A model generated the notes under the pieces. The model was given only the letters and a program-made list of their open reading frames with translations, did not search any database and had not been told where the DNA came from. A program made the position numbers and the translations under genes. A stretch of 16,991 nucleotides of DNA from the NCBI GenBank assembly GCA_002495055.1, contig DADR01000025.1:1-16991 (forward strand), in the 5' to 3' direction. Positions 1 to 5,915 of the stretch are shown here, in pieces. Source of the DNA: Methanoregula sp. UBA247. Lineage in GTDB: Archaea; Halobacteriota; Methanomicrobia; Methanomicrobiales; Methanospirillaceae. Position 1 is the first letter of the stretch. Each line of letters starts with the position of its first letter.

Positions 1-16
1 GGACAAAGTCTGCCAT
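1..16 (-). CDS. Possible 5' end of a leftward gene (partial)
   Basis: On the minus strand an ATG lies at position 16 and opens a frame reading MADFV before the window ends. It is preceded by a good Shine-Dalgarno-like AGGAGAG (about 25-31) at about 8 bases spacing, next to an A-run. Only five codons are visible, so no product can be named. The start is proposed because of the ribosome binding site and because the following several hundred bases hold no convincing gene. Confidence 0.35.
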
Positions 17-533
17 GTTTGTTTCTCTCCTTTTTTTTCTGATGGTGCAGGAGATCCTCCGGATCCCCTGCCTTTTCCGGGTTCCACCTGGAAGGCGGCT
101 CCGCCGTCCTTCCCGGGATTCCCCGGTGCGGGAGTGGTCCGCTCCCGCGGTCGGGTCATCGGGCCCTTTGACAGAACACCATGGTACGGGCTGGACTATG
201 GCCTTTTATTATGAACCGGATTTTCGGGAAATCCGGGAATTTATTGGAGCCTGATGGGCAGGCCGGGCTTTTTATGGGGCCGGCTGGAAGGTACCTGAAA
301 TGTTCCTCCGGGGTGAATCGCAAAGAAAGGAGAAGAGTGTCACGGAATACGAACGGGGAAGGGTCTGGAACGGATCAGAAACAGAACATGCGGGATTCGA
401 TTATGACCGCGACGTTGTGATCCCTTGCGGTACATCCGTGGGCTGCGATCCGCTGATCCGGCAGTTCGGGGCCGGGTCCCTGTCCCGGGAATATGACATG
501 GTCGCTGAAATCCCGGGGCCGGACATGTTCGGG
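17..533. other. Gene-poor region, no convincing CDS
   Basis: Open frames of 60-100 codons exist on both strands (for example 300-596 plus), but none has a recognisable domain and their predicted products are rich in Arg, Pro and Gly, typical of random frames in GC-rich DNA. The stretch contains one perfect hairpin (216-236) and leads into a repeat copy. It probably represents decayed sequence between toxin-antitoxin modules. Confidence 0.5.
216..236. repeat. Perfect 8-bp-stem hairpin
   Basis: CCGGATTT, a five-base loop, then AAATCCGG: a perfect inverted repeat. It is not followed by a T-run, so it is not an obvious terminator. Function unknown. Confidence 0.5.
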
Positions 534-757
534 GAGGACGCGGTCTTTGTTCCCGTGGGCTCAAATTCACACATGCCGCACGTTCCGGGAATCTGAGCCG
601 TGCCGGTGTGCCCCTGAGTTGCTCCGGACGTTCCCTGTCACCGAACGCGATGCCGGGCTGGCACGGTGCTTCTATGAAAAACTCAAGGAGGACGAGGGGT
701 TCTCACCTGTGCCTGGCCGGGCAGGCTGATCAGGAGCAGGGAATCCCTGCATATCGA
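534..757 (+). repeat. Direct repeat copy A (~220 bp)
   Basis: This segment matches 1830-2050 in the same orientation. The right part (631-757 against 1924-2050) aligns without gaps over 127 bp with only scattered substitutions; the left part is looser but shares the blocks GAGGACGCGG, TTTGTTCCC, AAATTCAC and GAGCCGTGCCGGTG. Both copies carry the same short open frame (TERDAGLA... FYEN/KL...DEGF... PVPGRAG), but copy A has a stop right after it. The two copies bracket the PIN toxin module at 904-1699. It may be a non-autonomous mobile element, a recombination footprint, or a genome-wide intergenic repeat. Confidence 0.75.
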
Positions 758-903
758 TTGTCTTTTGTTTCAATGGAAATTTATTCCTCTTGAACTACCT
801 CTGTATACATCAGTGAGTAAGTCCTTCCAAAAAAAGGATGATGCCACCCTGAGGTGGATGGGACGAAGTAGGGGAGGGTTCACTATTCATTTCTGCGGAC
901 GTC

Positions 904-1278
904 TTACCGGACGAATTGCACATTGTCCAAATCGGCAAATTCGCGGTCACCGGTCAGGAAGGGGATGTTCAACCGGTTCGCGACAGAATATCCGACACAA
1001 TCTATTGTCGACAGCTTCTTTCCCTGCCCTGATGCTTCTTTTCTTCTGGCTGCGCCGGCACAATAGTCCTCGTCCCGGGTTTCCTGAATCACAACCATCT
1101 TTCTTACTGCTTTAAGGACCCGGGTTGCGTCCGTCGGATATTCCCTGCACACGGCGAATCCCACTTCACAGATATTGAACTCGGTTGTAACAAGCCGTTC
1201 AGATTGAAACGTCTGGTAATTTTTATTTCCTTTCAGCATCCCGGTTAAAGCGTACGAGTCGGCAAAAAAAGAGGACAT
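904..1278 (-). CDS. VapC-like PIN-domain toxin
   Basis: A 124-residue PIN-domain protein, the full length of a typical VapC ribonuclease. The usual acidic set is visible: D7 in the N-terminal strand (FFADSYAL), E38 in the TEFNICEV helix, D93 in STIDCVGYSVA, and D111 in FLTGDREF. Such proteins cut RNA with Mg2+ in a metal-binding pocket and are held inactive by a cognate antitoxin. The gene starts three bases after the stop of a 50-codon gene (1282-1434) and lies downstream of a DUF2281-like gene, so all three appear cotranscribed. The ATG at 1278 is chosen because it follows the preceding stop closely. No damage is visible. The family assignment is firm; the RNA target is unknown. Confidence 0.85.
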   Translation of the reverse strand: MSSFFADSYALTGMLKGNKNYQTFQSERLVTTEFNICEVGFAVCREYPTDATRVLKAVRKMVVIQETRDEDYCAGAARRKEASGQGKKLSTIDCVGYSVANRLNIPFLTGDREFADLDNVQFVR

Positions 1279-1281
1279 ACT

Positions 1282-1434
1282 TTAGTCACGCAACTCGTCT
1301 TTGAGTGCCTGGGTATCGATCTTCCAGTCCGGGAGCAGACCGAAAAATCCTTTTACCGGGGATTTTTTCCTTGGTGTCCGGGTTTTTTTTCCTGCGCCTG
1401 CAGGAACCTGAACCGGCGCCTGGTTTTTAATCAT
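1282..1434 (-). CDS. Small VapB-like antitoxin candidate (50 aa)
   Basis: A 50-residue protein with a very basic, low-complexity N-terminal half (KKTRTPRKKSP) and a conserved-looking end, GFFGLLPDWKIDTQALKDELRD in two pieces GFFGLLPDWKID and TQALKDELRD. Its stop is three bases before the PIN gene start. Small unstructured proteins ending this way commonly sit directly before PIN toxins in methanogens, where they are assumed to be antitoxins; that role is inferred here. A longer frame opens at 1569 but would overlap the upstream gene by over 100 bases, so the ATG at 1434 is preferred. No strong ribosome binding site is seen, so translation may depend on coupling. Confidence 0.6.
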   Translation of the reverse strand: MIKNQAPVQVPAGAGKKTRTPRKKSPVKGFFGLLPDWKIDTQALKDELRD

Positions 1435-1459
1435 GGTCGTCACAGACGGCACCTGTTCA

Positions 1460-1699
1460 CTACGTTTCGTGTTGGATATGAAATAGATTTCTTCTCCGGC
1501 GAAAATAATGCTGGAGTTCGACGGAGGAATACCATTTGCCGAGTTCAGCAAGCGTACCTTCGGCTGCACATCGGAATGCAGCGGCCGGGGATTTTTTGGA
1601 CCGTTTTACCAGCTGGTCGATATACAGAATTGCTTCCTCACGTAAATCGGGCGGCAGCATCTGGATTTTTTCTTCGACCGAACCTGGAGATGAGGACAT
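1460..1699 (-). CDS. DUF2281-like antitoxin candidate
   Basis: A 79-residue protein whose start VEEKIQMLPPDLREEAILYI followed by DQLVKRSKK matches the helix pattern of DUF2281/VapB-type small proteins (LPP-x2-L-x-EE-x2-YI). The segment GTLAELGKWYSSVELQH matches the 'ALAELRDQYTSVELQHKALEWR' type ending of that family, but the last residues here are arginine-rich and end QHET, so the usual EWR tail is altered. It lies 25 bases upstream of the 50-codon gene and is first in a three-gene unit with the PIN toxin. Two antitoxin-like genes before one toxin is unusual. Start ATG 1699 has no good Shine-Dalgarno. It may be a solo antitoxin or a partner that lost its toxin. Confidence 0.6.
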   Translation of the reverse strand: MSSSPGSVEEKIQMLPPDLREEAILYIDQLVKRSKKSPAAAFRCAAEGTLAELGKWYSSVELQHYFRRRRNLFHIQHET

Positions 1700-1829
1700 A
1701 ATGATTCAGCATTTTATTGTTTTTGATGCAGAGAATCTTTTCGGGGGACTGTTTCACTTCCCATGGGACAGAGATGACCTCAGGGAATGTAACCTGATCT
1801 TTTCGCTCCCCGGGCCGTTCCCTGCCGGT

Positions 1830-2050
1830 GAGGACGCGGCCTTTGTTCCCGGCAGGCACAAATTCACGGGAGTTGGGTGTGACGGGAATGTGAGCCGTGC
1901 CGGTGCCCGTGAAAAACCCAGGCTTCCCTCTCACCGAACGCGATGCCGGGCTGGCATGGTGCTTCTATGAAAACCTCCCGAAGGACGAGGGGTTCTTACC
2001 TGTGCCTGGCCGGGCAGGCCGCTCAGGTGCAGAGAATCCCTGCATAGCGA
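1830..2050 (+). repeat. Direct repeat copy B (~220 bp)
   Basis: Partner of the copy at 534-757, same orientation, one 3-base length difference in the left part and gap-free in the right 127 bp. It fills most of the space between the divergent genes starting at 1699 (minus) and 2147 (plus), so it may carry regulatory sequence for both. It ends just before a run of eight C (about 2053-2060). Confidence 0.75.
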
Positions 2051-2146
2051 TAATCCCCCCCCGTTCCTTTGGAATGATGGCTTCCCGGACCCGCTGCCTG
2101 CCTGATCCAATCATTTATTGGTACCGCATGAGAATAGAGGATCGGG

Positions 2147-2614
2147 ATGGCACCAAAAAGGATCTACCTTGACGTTTGCTGCCTGTGCAGGCCGTTCGAT
2201 GACCAGACGGTTCACCGGATCCGGATGGAGACCGAGGCGATCACCGAGATTCTCAAACATTGTATGACTGATTGGGAACTGGTGGGAAGTGAGGCAATTG
2301 AATCAGAGATTTTTGAGATATCTGATGACGAACGAAGGGAGAGTGTGGAGAGTGTTCTCCAGTTCACGGGAACCCGCGTAGTGATTGATGAAGACGTCGA
2401 AGCCATTGCACGGGAATATCACCGGTTCGGCCTGGATCCTTTAGATTCCCTTCATCTTGCCTGTGCCGGATCTGCTGGTGCGATTTTCCTGACAACTGAT
2501 GATTCGCTGATAAAATCTATTAAGAGGCACGAAGACAAGATTACTACCAGAGTCCATAATCCCGTGCAATGGCTGATGGAGGTGACGAAGGATGGAAGCG
2601 AAGACATTGAATGA
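2147..2614 (+). CDS. PIN-domain toxin of the LDVCCL-RPFDDQ subfamily
   Basis: A 155-residue PIN protein. Visible features are D9 in IYLDVCCLCRPFDDQ, a glutamate-rich helix around residues 48-58, D100 in DPLDSLHLACAG, and the D118-D119 pair in FLTTDDSLIKSI. This order of acidic residues is that of Mg2+-dependent PIN ribonucleases; the subfamily is common in archaea and cyanobacteria and is normally paired with a ~70-residue partner, as here. GAGG (2137-2140) stands six bases before the ATG and fixes the start. Its 3' end overlaps the next gene by 23 bases, implying coupled translation. The protein is intact. Toxin role is inferred from the family and pairing. Confidence 0.85.
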   Translation: MAPKRIYLDVCCLCRPFDDQTVHRIRMETEAITEILKHCMTDWELVGSEAIESEIFEISDDERRESVESVLQFTGTRVVIDEDVEAIAREYHRFGLDPLDSLHLACAGSAGAIFLTTDDSLIKSIKRHEDKITTRVHNPVQWLMEVTKDGSEDIE

Positions 2615-2801
2615 GATAAGGATCAAGGGGTTCCGCGTGCTGGTGAAAAACCTCGGACCTGCCGATGCAATCCGGTTCATCCAGAGCTATACCCACGGGA
2701 GCGGAGATTATACGAAAGAGCGCAAACAGTGGCTTGACAAGGATTTCGACACGGTCATGGCCGGGATCAAAGAGCGCCGGAAGAAAAGAATCAGGAAGTA
2801 A
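2592..2801 (+). CDS. Cognate antitoxin of the upstream PIN protein
   Basis: A 69-residue protein beginning MEAKTLNEIRIKGFRVLVKN and containing LGPADAIRFIQ, GSGDYTKERKQWLD and a basic tail RRKKRIRK. This matches the conserved small partner found next to LDVCCL-type PIN proteins (KAKTLNEIRIKGL... GP...FLQ...GSGDYT-ER). Overlap with the toxin reading frame indicates coupled expression; the toxin-first order is the reverse of most VapBC pairs but usual for this subfamily. A T-rich stretch (about 2830-2836) follows the stop and may end transcription. How it neutralises the toxin is not evident. Confidence 0.75.
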   Translation: MEAKTLNEIRIKGFRVLVKNLGPADAIRFIQSYTHGSGDYTKERKQWLDKDFDTVMAGIKERRKKRIRK

Positions 2802-2951
2802 AAACGCTCTTCCGGATACTTCCTTTTCGTTTTTGACTGCCTCTTTCTCATCCACAGATTCCGGGAACATTGTTACGGCAGGAGTCCTGCACGGATTGTC
2901 CTGGTTGCACGGGTCCCGGCGGCCCATGGGGCATGTGCCGGGGTTTCCCGG

Positions 2952-3353
2952 TCAGTAGGAAATTGTTTTCAGGTGAGGGATTTTTGAAAAATGCCGGTCC
3001 CGGGTAATGATCTCTCCATCGTACATGAGGGCCAGGGTTGCAATAACTTCGCCAGAATCGCCGATTGCATCGCCACGCAGGGCAAGTGCCGACGAGATCC
3101 TGCCAAACGCTTCGTATATGGTTTCGTCTATGGGAAGCACGGTGAATAATTCCAGGAGGGCAGCAACCTTCAACCGGTTCTGTGCTGTCCCGGAGAAAAA
3201 CGCCCCTTTCTACAGCTCAAGTGCCGTGATACCCGTGGTCTGGAGTGCAATTCCCTGTTGTTCGTACGTTTCATACAACGAGATCGCTCCCTGATCCCGT
3301 CTCATCAGATCTGTTACGAAGGTAGTATCGGCTATGGGCAGGGGTATTTTCAG
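2952..3353 (-). pseudogene. VapC-like PIN toxin, inactivated by a nonsense codon
   Basis: Reading through one stop, a single frame encodes a complete ~133-residue PIN toxin. The N-terminus is IADTTFVTDLMRRDQGA, the middle TGITALEL-stop-KGAFFSGTAQNRLKV, and the C-terminus IGDSGEVIATLAL followed by EIITRDRHFSKIPHL, the last carrying the usual acidic and HF-x-KIP features of VapC. The stop is TAG at 3212-3210, in frame, about a third of the way in. The expected start is CTG at 3353, located where an ATGA overlap with the upstream gene's TGA would be expected, so the start codon seems mutated too. A fragment could restart at 3173 but would lack the first catalytic Asp. Confidence in the decay is high. 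Confidence 0.85.
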
Positions 3354-3508
3354 AACTTTACGGTCTTCATCCGGCTCTTCCGCATATCCCGGGAGATCTT
3401 CTCAACGGAACCGGCAAGCCCGGTGCAGTTCCCGATCCCGGTGAGCACGTCGGCAGGTTTCCTCCTGACACCTGCAGGAACATTCCCCGATGAGTAATCA
3501 TCTGTCAT
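3350..3508 (-). CDS. Small VapB-like antitoxin (52 aa)
   Basis: A 52-residue frame from ATG 3508 to TGA 3350, ending VEKISRDMRKSRMKTVKF. It directly precedes the broken VapC frame, and its TGA overlaps the CTG that replaces the toxin start (CTGA, four-base overlap), the standard architecture of a VapBC pair. No domain is recognised and the N-terminal half is low in structure; the basic, helical C-terminus would be the toxin- or DNA-contacting part if it is an antitoxin. It lies about 30 bases after the restored HEPN reading frame ends, so it may share the upstream MNT/HEPN transcript. With its toxin dead it may be a relic or a solo antitoxin. Confidence 0.6.
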   Translation of the reverse strand: MTDDYSSGNVPAGVRRKPADVLTGIGNCTGLAGSVEKISRDMRKSRMKTVKF

Positions 3509-3538
3509 GGCATTACACACTATCCTGTCGTACTATCC

Positions 3539-3959
3539 TCAAGGGTTGTTTTTGGATTTACGTGATACCGTGAGGTTGATGTGGGCAACAACCCACTCAT
3601 GGACACGCTCGGCAACCACCAGGGCTTCCCGGAACTCTTTTGCAGTCACCGGTTCGTACAGGGCCGGGATACCGGGTGTGGACTGCGTACTCAGTGAGAT
3701 CCGATGAGGATTTCACATCCTCAGGAATTTCCAGGCCGCCCTGTTCAAGGGTTTCGAGCAGGTGTGCAATGATATGTGTATGCGGGCTCTCCTTGTCGGT
3801 GGCAACGAGCAATGCCTTGAGCGATTTTTCTGCGGCCTGCTGGCAGTCGAAGCACAGGTCTTCGAACAGGATCGTATCCCGGATTTTCCCTGCACGGGCA
3901 CGGTCAAGATTGCTCTGCGCACGGCTGAGCCATTGTTCAACCAGTGTGCGGTTTTTCAT
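3539..3959 (-). pseudogene. HEPN-domain toxin, frameshifted in C-terminal part
   Basis: From ATG 3959 the frame encodes a HEPN protein of the COG2250 type: WLSRAQSNLDRARAG, then CFDCQQAAEKSLKALLVA, then THIIAHLLETLE, then LTEYAVHTRYPG. After TRYPG the original frame becomes nonsense and stops at 3597, whereas the neighbouring frame continues with the expected LYEPVTAKEFREALVVAERV and ends at 3539. One extra base in the GGG run at 3661-3663 (CCC on the coding strand) explains it. HEPN toxins are RNases controlled by a MNT nucleotidyltransferase partner, which overlaps upstream by 23 bases. It could be a true mutation, a sequencing error, or a slippage site. The HEPN call itself is firm. Confidence 0.85.
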
Positions 3960-4260
3960 AGATGACCTTTCCGTACCGGGCGATGTCGCGGTATATCAGG
4001 TGCGGGTTATCCTTGTTTTTCGAGAACACGCCCGGGGTTTCCACGATCAGTTCGACCGGGGCACCGACACCGTAGAGTGCACGGTAGAGTTTACGTGCCA
4101 GCGGACGCCTTTTTCTGATGCCGTCTTTTAACACGCAGATGTCGAAATCGGAATCCTCGCGTGCATCTCCCCGTGCCCGTGATCCGAACAGGATGATAGT
4201 GTCCGGGTCGAGCGTGCGGACGACCACATCGATTATCCGTGAGAGTGCCGAATCCGTCAT
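3937..4260 (-). CDS. mntA: MNT-type nucleotidyltransferase antitoxin
   Basis: A 107-residue minimal nucleotidyltransferase. The signature GS-x10-D-x-D is present exactly (G26, S27, D38, D40 in LFGSRARGDAREDSDFDICV), and VELIVE near residue 69 supplies the third acidic position. Members of this family paired with HEPN proteins act as antitoxins by transferring AMP to the toxin. The gene is first in the unit and overlaps the HEPN start by 23 bases, so the two are translationally linked. The nucleotidyltransferase looks intact although the HEPN frame is broken downstream. ATG 4260 is the natural start; the divergent UvrD remnant begins about 100 bases away. Confidence 0.85.
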   Translation of the reverse strand: MTDSALSRIIDVVVRTLDPDTIILFGSRARGDAREDSDFDICVLKDGIRKRRPLARKLYRALYGVGAPVELIVETPGVFSKNKDNPHLIYRDIARYGKVIYEKPHTG

Positions 4261-4361
4261 GTTTTGTCGTATCCATCATTGGCCGGGGGAATAATCAACG
4301 TTTGGTTACCAGGATCACTGCACAGGGCAGAACGATTCACCAGGCCTCCGGCCCTGGCCGG

Positions 4362-4976
4362 AATTACCGGAACATCCGGTAGACACTCCGCCTTACTGCG
4401 CATTTCACCGCGAAAAACGTGAAGAACAACGAGGACTCCATCCCGGTCGTGCCGGTGGACCCGAACCAGGCCATCCGCCGGGGGCCAAAGCCGATTCTCC
4501 TCCGGTGCCAGGACCATGCCGATGAATGCAAACGCATCTGCAATATCGCAAACGTTTTCCTGCACGGCGACGTCCCGTTCAATGATATCAGAATAACCCT
4601 GCAGCCCCAGGACATTGGCATTCTGTACGTCAGAAAACCGTACAAAGACGCTGAAATTTTCAAAGGGTTCCTGAACGATCTCGGCAGCCTCGCGCCGGTA
4701 ACGTGGCTGAACGAGGATTACTATGCCCGCACGAAGGTTTTCGAGCAGTCCATCAAGGTCCAGACCGTAGCATCGTCCAAAGGATTGCAGTACCGCGTCG
4801 TCTTCGTGATGTGGGCTGACCTGTTCTCCCCCCGTACTCCTGCGGATGTTGATCTGCAGCAGCGGTTCCTGTACGTTGCGATGACCCGGGCGTCGGATGT
4901 TCTCGTGATTACGTACTCGGAATCGAATGAGTTTATCGAGCGGATGGTGGCGAGCGGGGATGCGGTGGGGAAGTGA
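4362..4976 (+). pseudogene. C-terminal remnant of a UvrD/Rep-like superfamily I helicase
   Basis: The frame contains helicase motif IV-like NYRNIR, a TAG stop at 4380-4382, then TLRLTAHFTAKNVKNNE in the same frame, a motif RRGPKPILLRC, motif V region VQTVASSKGLQYRVVFV and motif VI LYVAMTRASDVLVIT. The Walker A, Ia, II and III parts of a UvrD protein are absent upstream, where the divergent MNT gene lies. An open piece can start at GTG 4419 (185 codons) but would lack ATP-binding motifs, so it cannot be a helicase alone. It is followed three bases later by a hairpin repeat. A second UvrD-like gene begins at 16649 in the same orientation and may be its paralogue. Confidence 0.8.
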
Positions 4977-4978
4977 GG

Positions 4979-5022
4979 ATTTTTACGCTCATCGGGGGCT
5001 CCGCCCCTTGCCGCGTGGGCTA
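4979..5022 (+). repeat. Hairpin element copy 1
   Basis: ACGCTCA, then GGGGCTCCGCCCC (stem-loop), then GCGTGGGCTAG. The outer ACGC pairs with GCGT and the inner GGGGC pairs with GCCCC. It begins just after the UvrD remnant stop codon. Related copies lie on the opposite strand at 12459-12504 and 15711-15755. It could act as a terminator-like 3' element, although no T-run follows. Confidence 0.75.
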
Positions 5023-5042
5023 GCCCCGGAGATTTCACATCA

Positions 5043-5050
5043 TTTATACC
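5043..5050 (+). promoter_or_regulatory. TATA box for the PLD-like gene
   Basis: TTTATACC centred about 26 bases before the ATG at 5072. An archaeal TATA box places the transcription start about 25 bases downstream, so the message would begin at or next to the start codon. There is no Shine-Dalgarno before this ATG, consistent with a leaderless mRNA. Confidence 0.5.
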
Positions 5051-5071
5051 AAAATAAAGCACAGTATTTTT

Positions 5072-5797
5072 ATGGCGGACTTTTTATCAACGGCTGGGGC
5101 ATCTCATGCAATAGAACAGATGGTAAAAAATTCCAAGCAACGATTGTATCTAATAAGTCCATATCTGCAAATAAATCCACTTTTAAGAAGTCTACTTCAA
5201 CAACTCGATAACAGAATTTCAACTATTGATATTCGAATCGTGAGCAGGACTGATAAGATCAATGCTGACGATATGAGTTTTTTACAAAATCTAAAAAATG
5301 TAAAAGTTTACGCATTAGATAATCTCCATGCAAAATGCTATCTGAACGAGGAAACTGCAATTATTACGTCATTGAACCTGTACCAATTTTCTCAGCATAA
5401 TAACATTGAAATGGGAATTAAAATCGACAAATCTACAGAAACTGAGCTTTATAATGCAATGTATGAAGAAGTCGAACGGATTTTTGGTGAAAGCAAAAAG
5501 TATCAAATAAGCATTGTTGAGAAAGAAAAAACCGAATCGAAGAGCCAACAGCCAGAAAACATTAAAGAAACTCCTAAAAGACAACAGACCTCCAGCAATG
5601 AGGGATTCTGCCTGAGATGTGGGGCCAAAATGGCTTTGAACCCCGATAAACCGCTCTGTTCAAAATGTTATCCAATATGGGCCAAATATGCTGACGACAA
5701 ATATCCAGAAAAATTCTGTCATATTTGTGGAAAAGAGTCCGCTCAATCTTACGCAAAACCAATTTGTTACAGTTGCTATAAAAAACACTACAAGTAA
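5072..5797 (+). CDS. Phospholipase D-like protein with two C-terminal zinc ribbons
   Basis: A 241-residue protein. Residues about 5-140 form a PLD-like domain with one HKD-type half site: H86 and K88 in NLHAKCYLNEETAIITSLNLY, with S100/N102 in the following strand. One half site per chain implies an active site formed by a dimer, as in Nuc/BfiI-type nucleases. A charged linker (145-177) leads to two CxxC...CxxC zinc ribbons: C180/C183/C196/C199 and C216/C219/C232/C235. A nuclease role is more likely than lipid cleavage, but this is inferred. The gene is AT-rich, unlike the flanking UvrD remnant and HNH gene, and stands alone behind its own promoter. The DUF3427 helicase at 12499-15600 also has an N-terminal PLD domain. 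Confidence 0.75.
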   Translation: MADFLSTAGASHAIEQMVKNSKQRLYLISPYLQINPLLRSLLQQLDNRISTIDIRIVSRTDKINADDMSFLQNLKNVKVYALDNLHAKCYLNEETAIITSLNLYQFSQHNNIEMGIKIDKSTETELYNAMYEEVERIFGESKKYQISIVEKEKTESKSQQPENIKETPKRQQTSSNEGFCLRCGAKMALNPDKPLCSKCYPIWAKYADDKYPEKFCHICGKESAQSYAKPICYSCYKKHYK

Positions 5798-5805
5798 TCT
5801 TTTTT
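5798..5805 (+). terminator. Oligo-T terminator candidate
   Basis: TCTTTTTT immediately follows the stop codon of the PLD-like gene. Archaeal RNA polymerase terminates readily at T-runs without a hairpin. The remaining ~110 bases up to the HNH gene contain no gene; a weak AT-rich segment around 5866-5895 could be its promoter. Confidence 0.35.
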
Positions 5806-5915
5806 CGGACGGTCTTACGTTATTAAGGATTTTTCGATGGTTACGTTTTCGTTGACCGGGCCTAGATTTACCAACAAATAGAAACAAGCAATATCCTTCA
5901 TAGATATCTCTTACT

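Noticed and set aside
300..596. 98-codon plus-strand open frame in the left gene-poor region
   Set aside because: No recognisable domain, no clear ribosome binding site, and its 3' part overlaps the repeat; the matching frame in the other copy diverges. Treated as chance.
1536..1970. 144-codon plus-strand frame
   Set aside because: It lies antisense to the DUF2281-like gene and runs into repeat copy B; the product has no family features.
3640..4131. 163-codon plus-strand frame
   Set aside because: It is fully antisense to the HEPN and MNT genes, whose motifs are unmistakable; Ser/Arg-rich mirror product.
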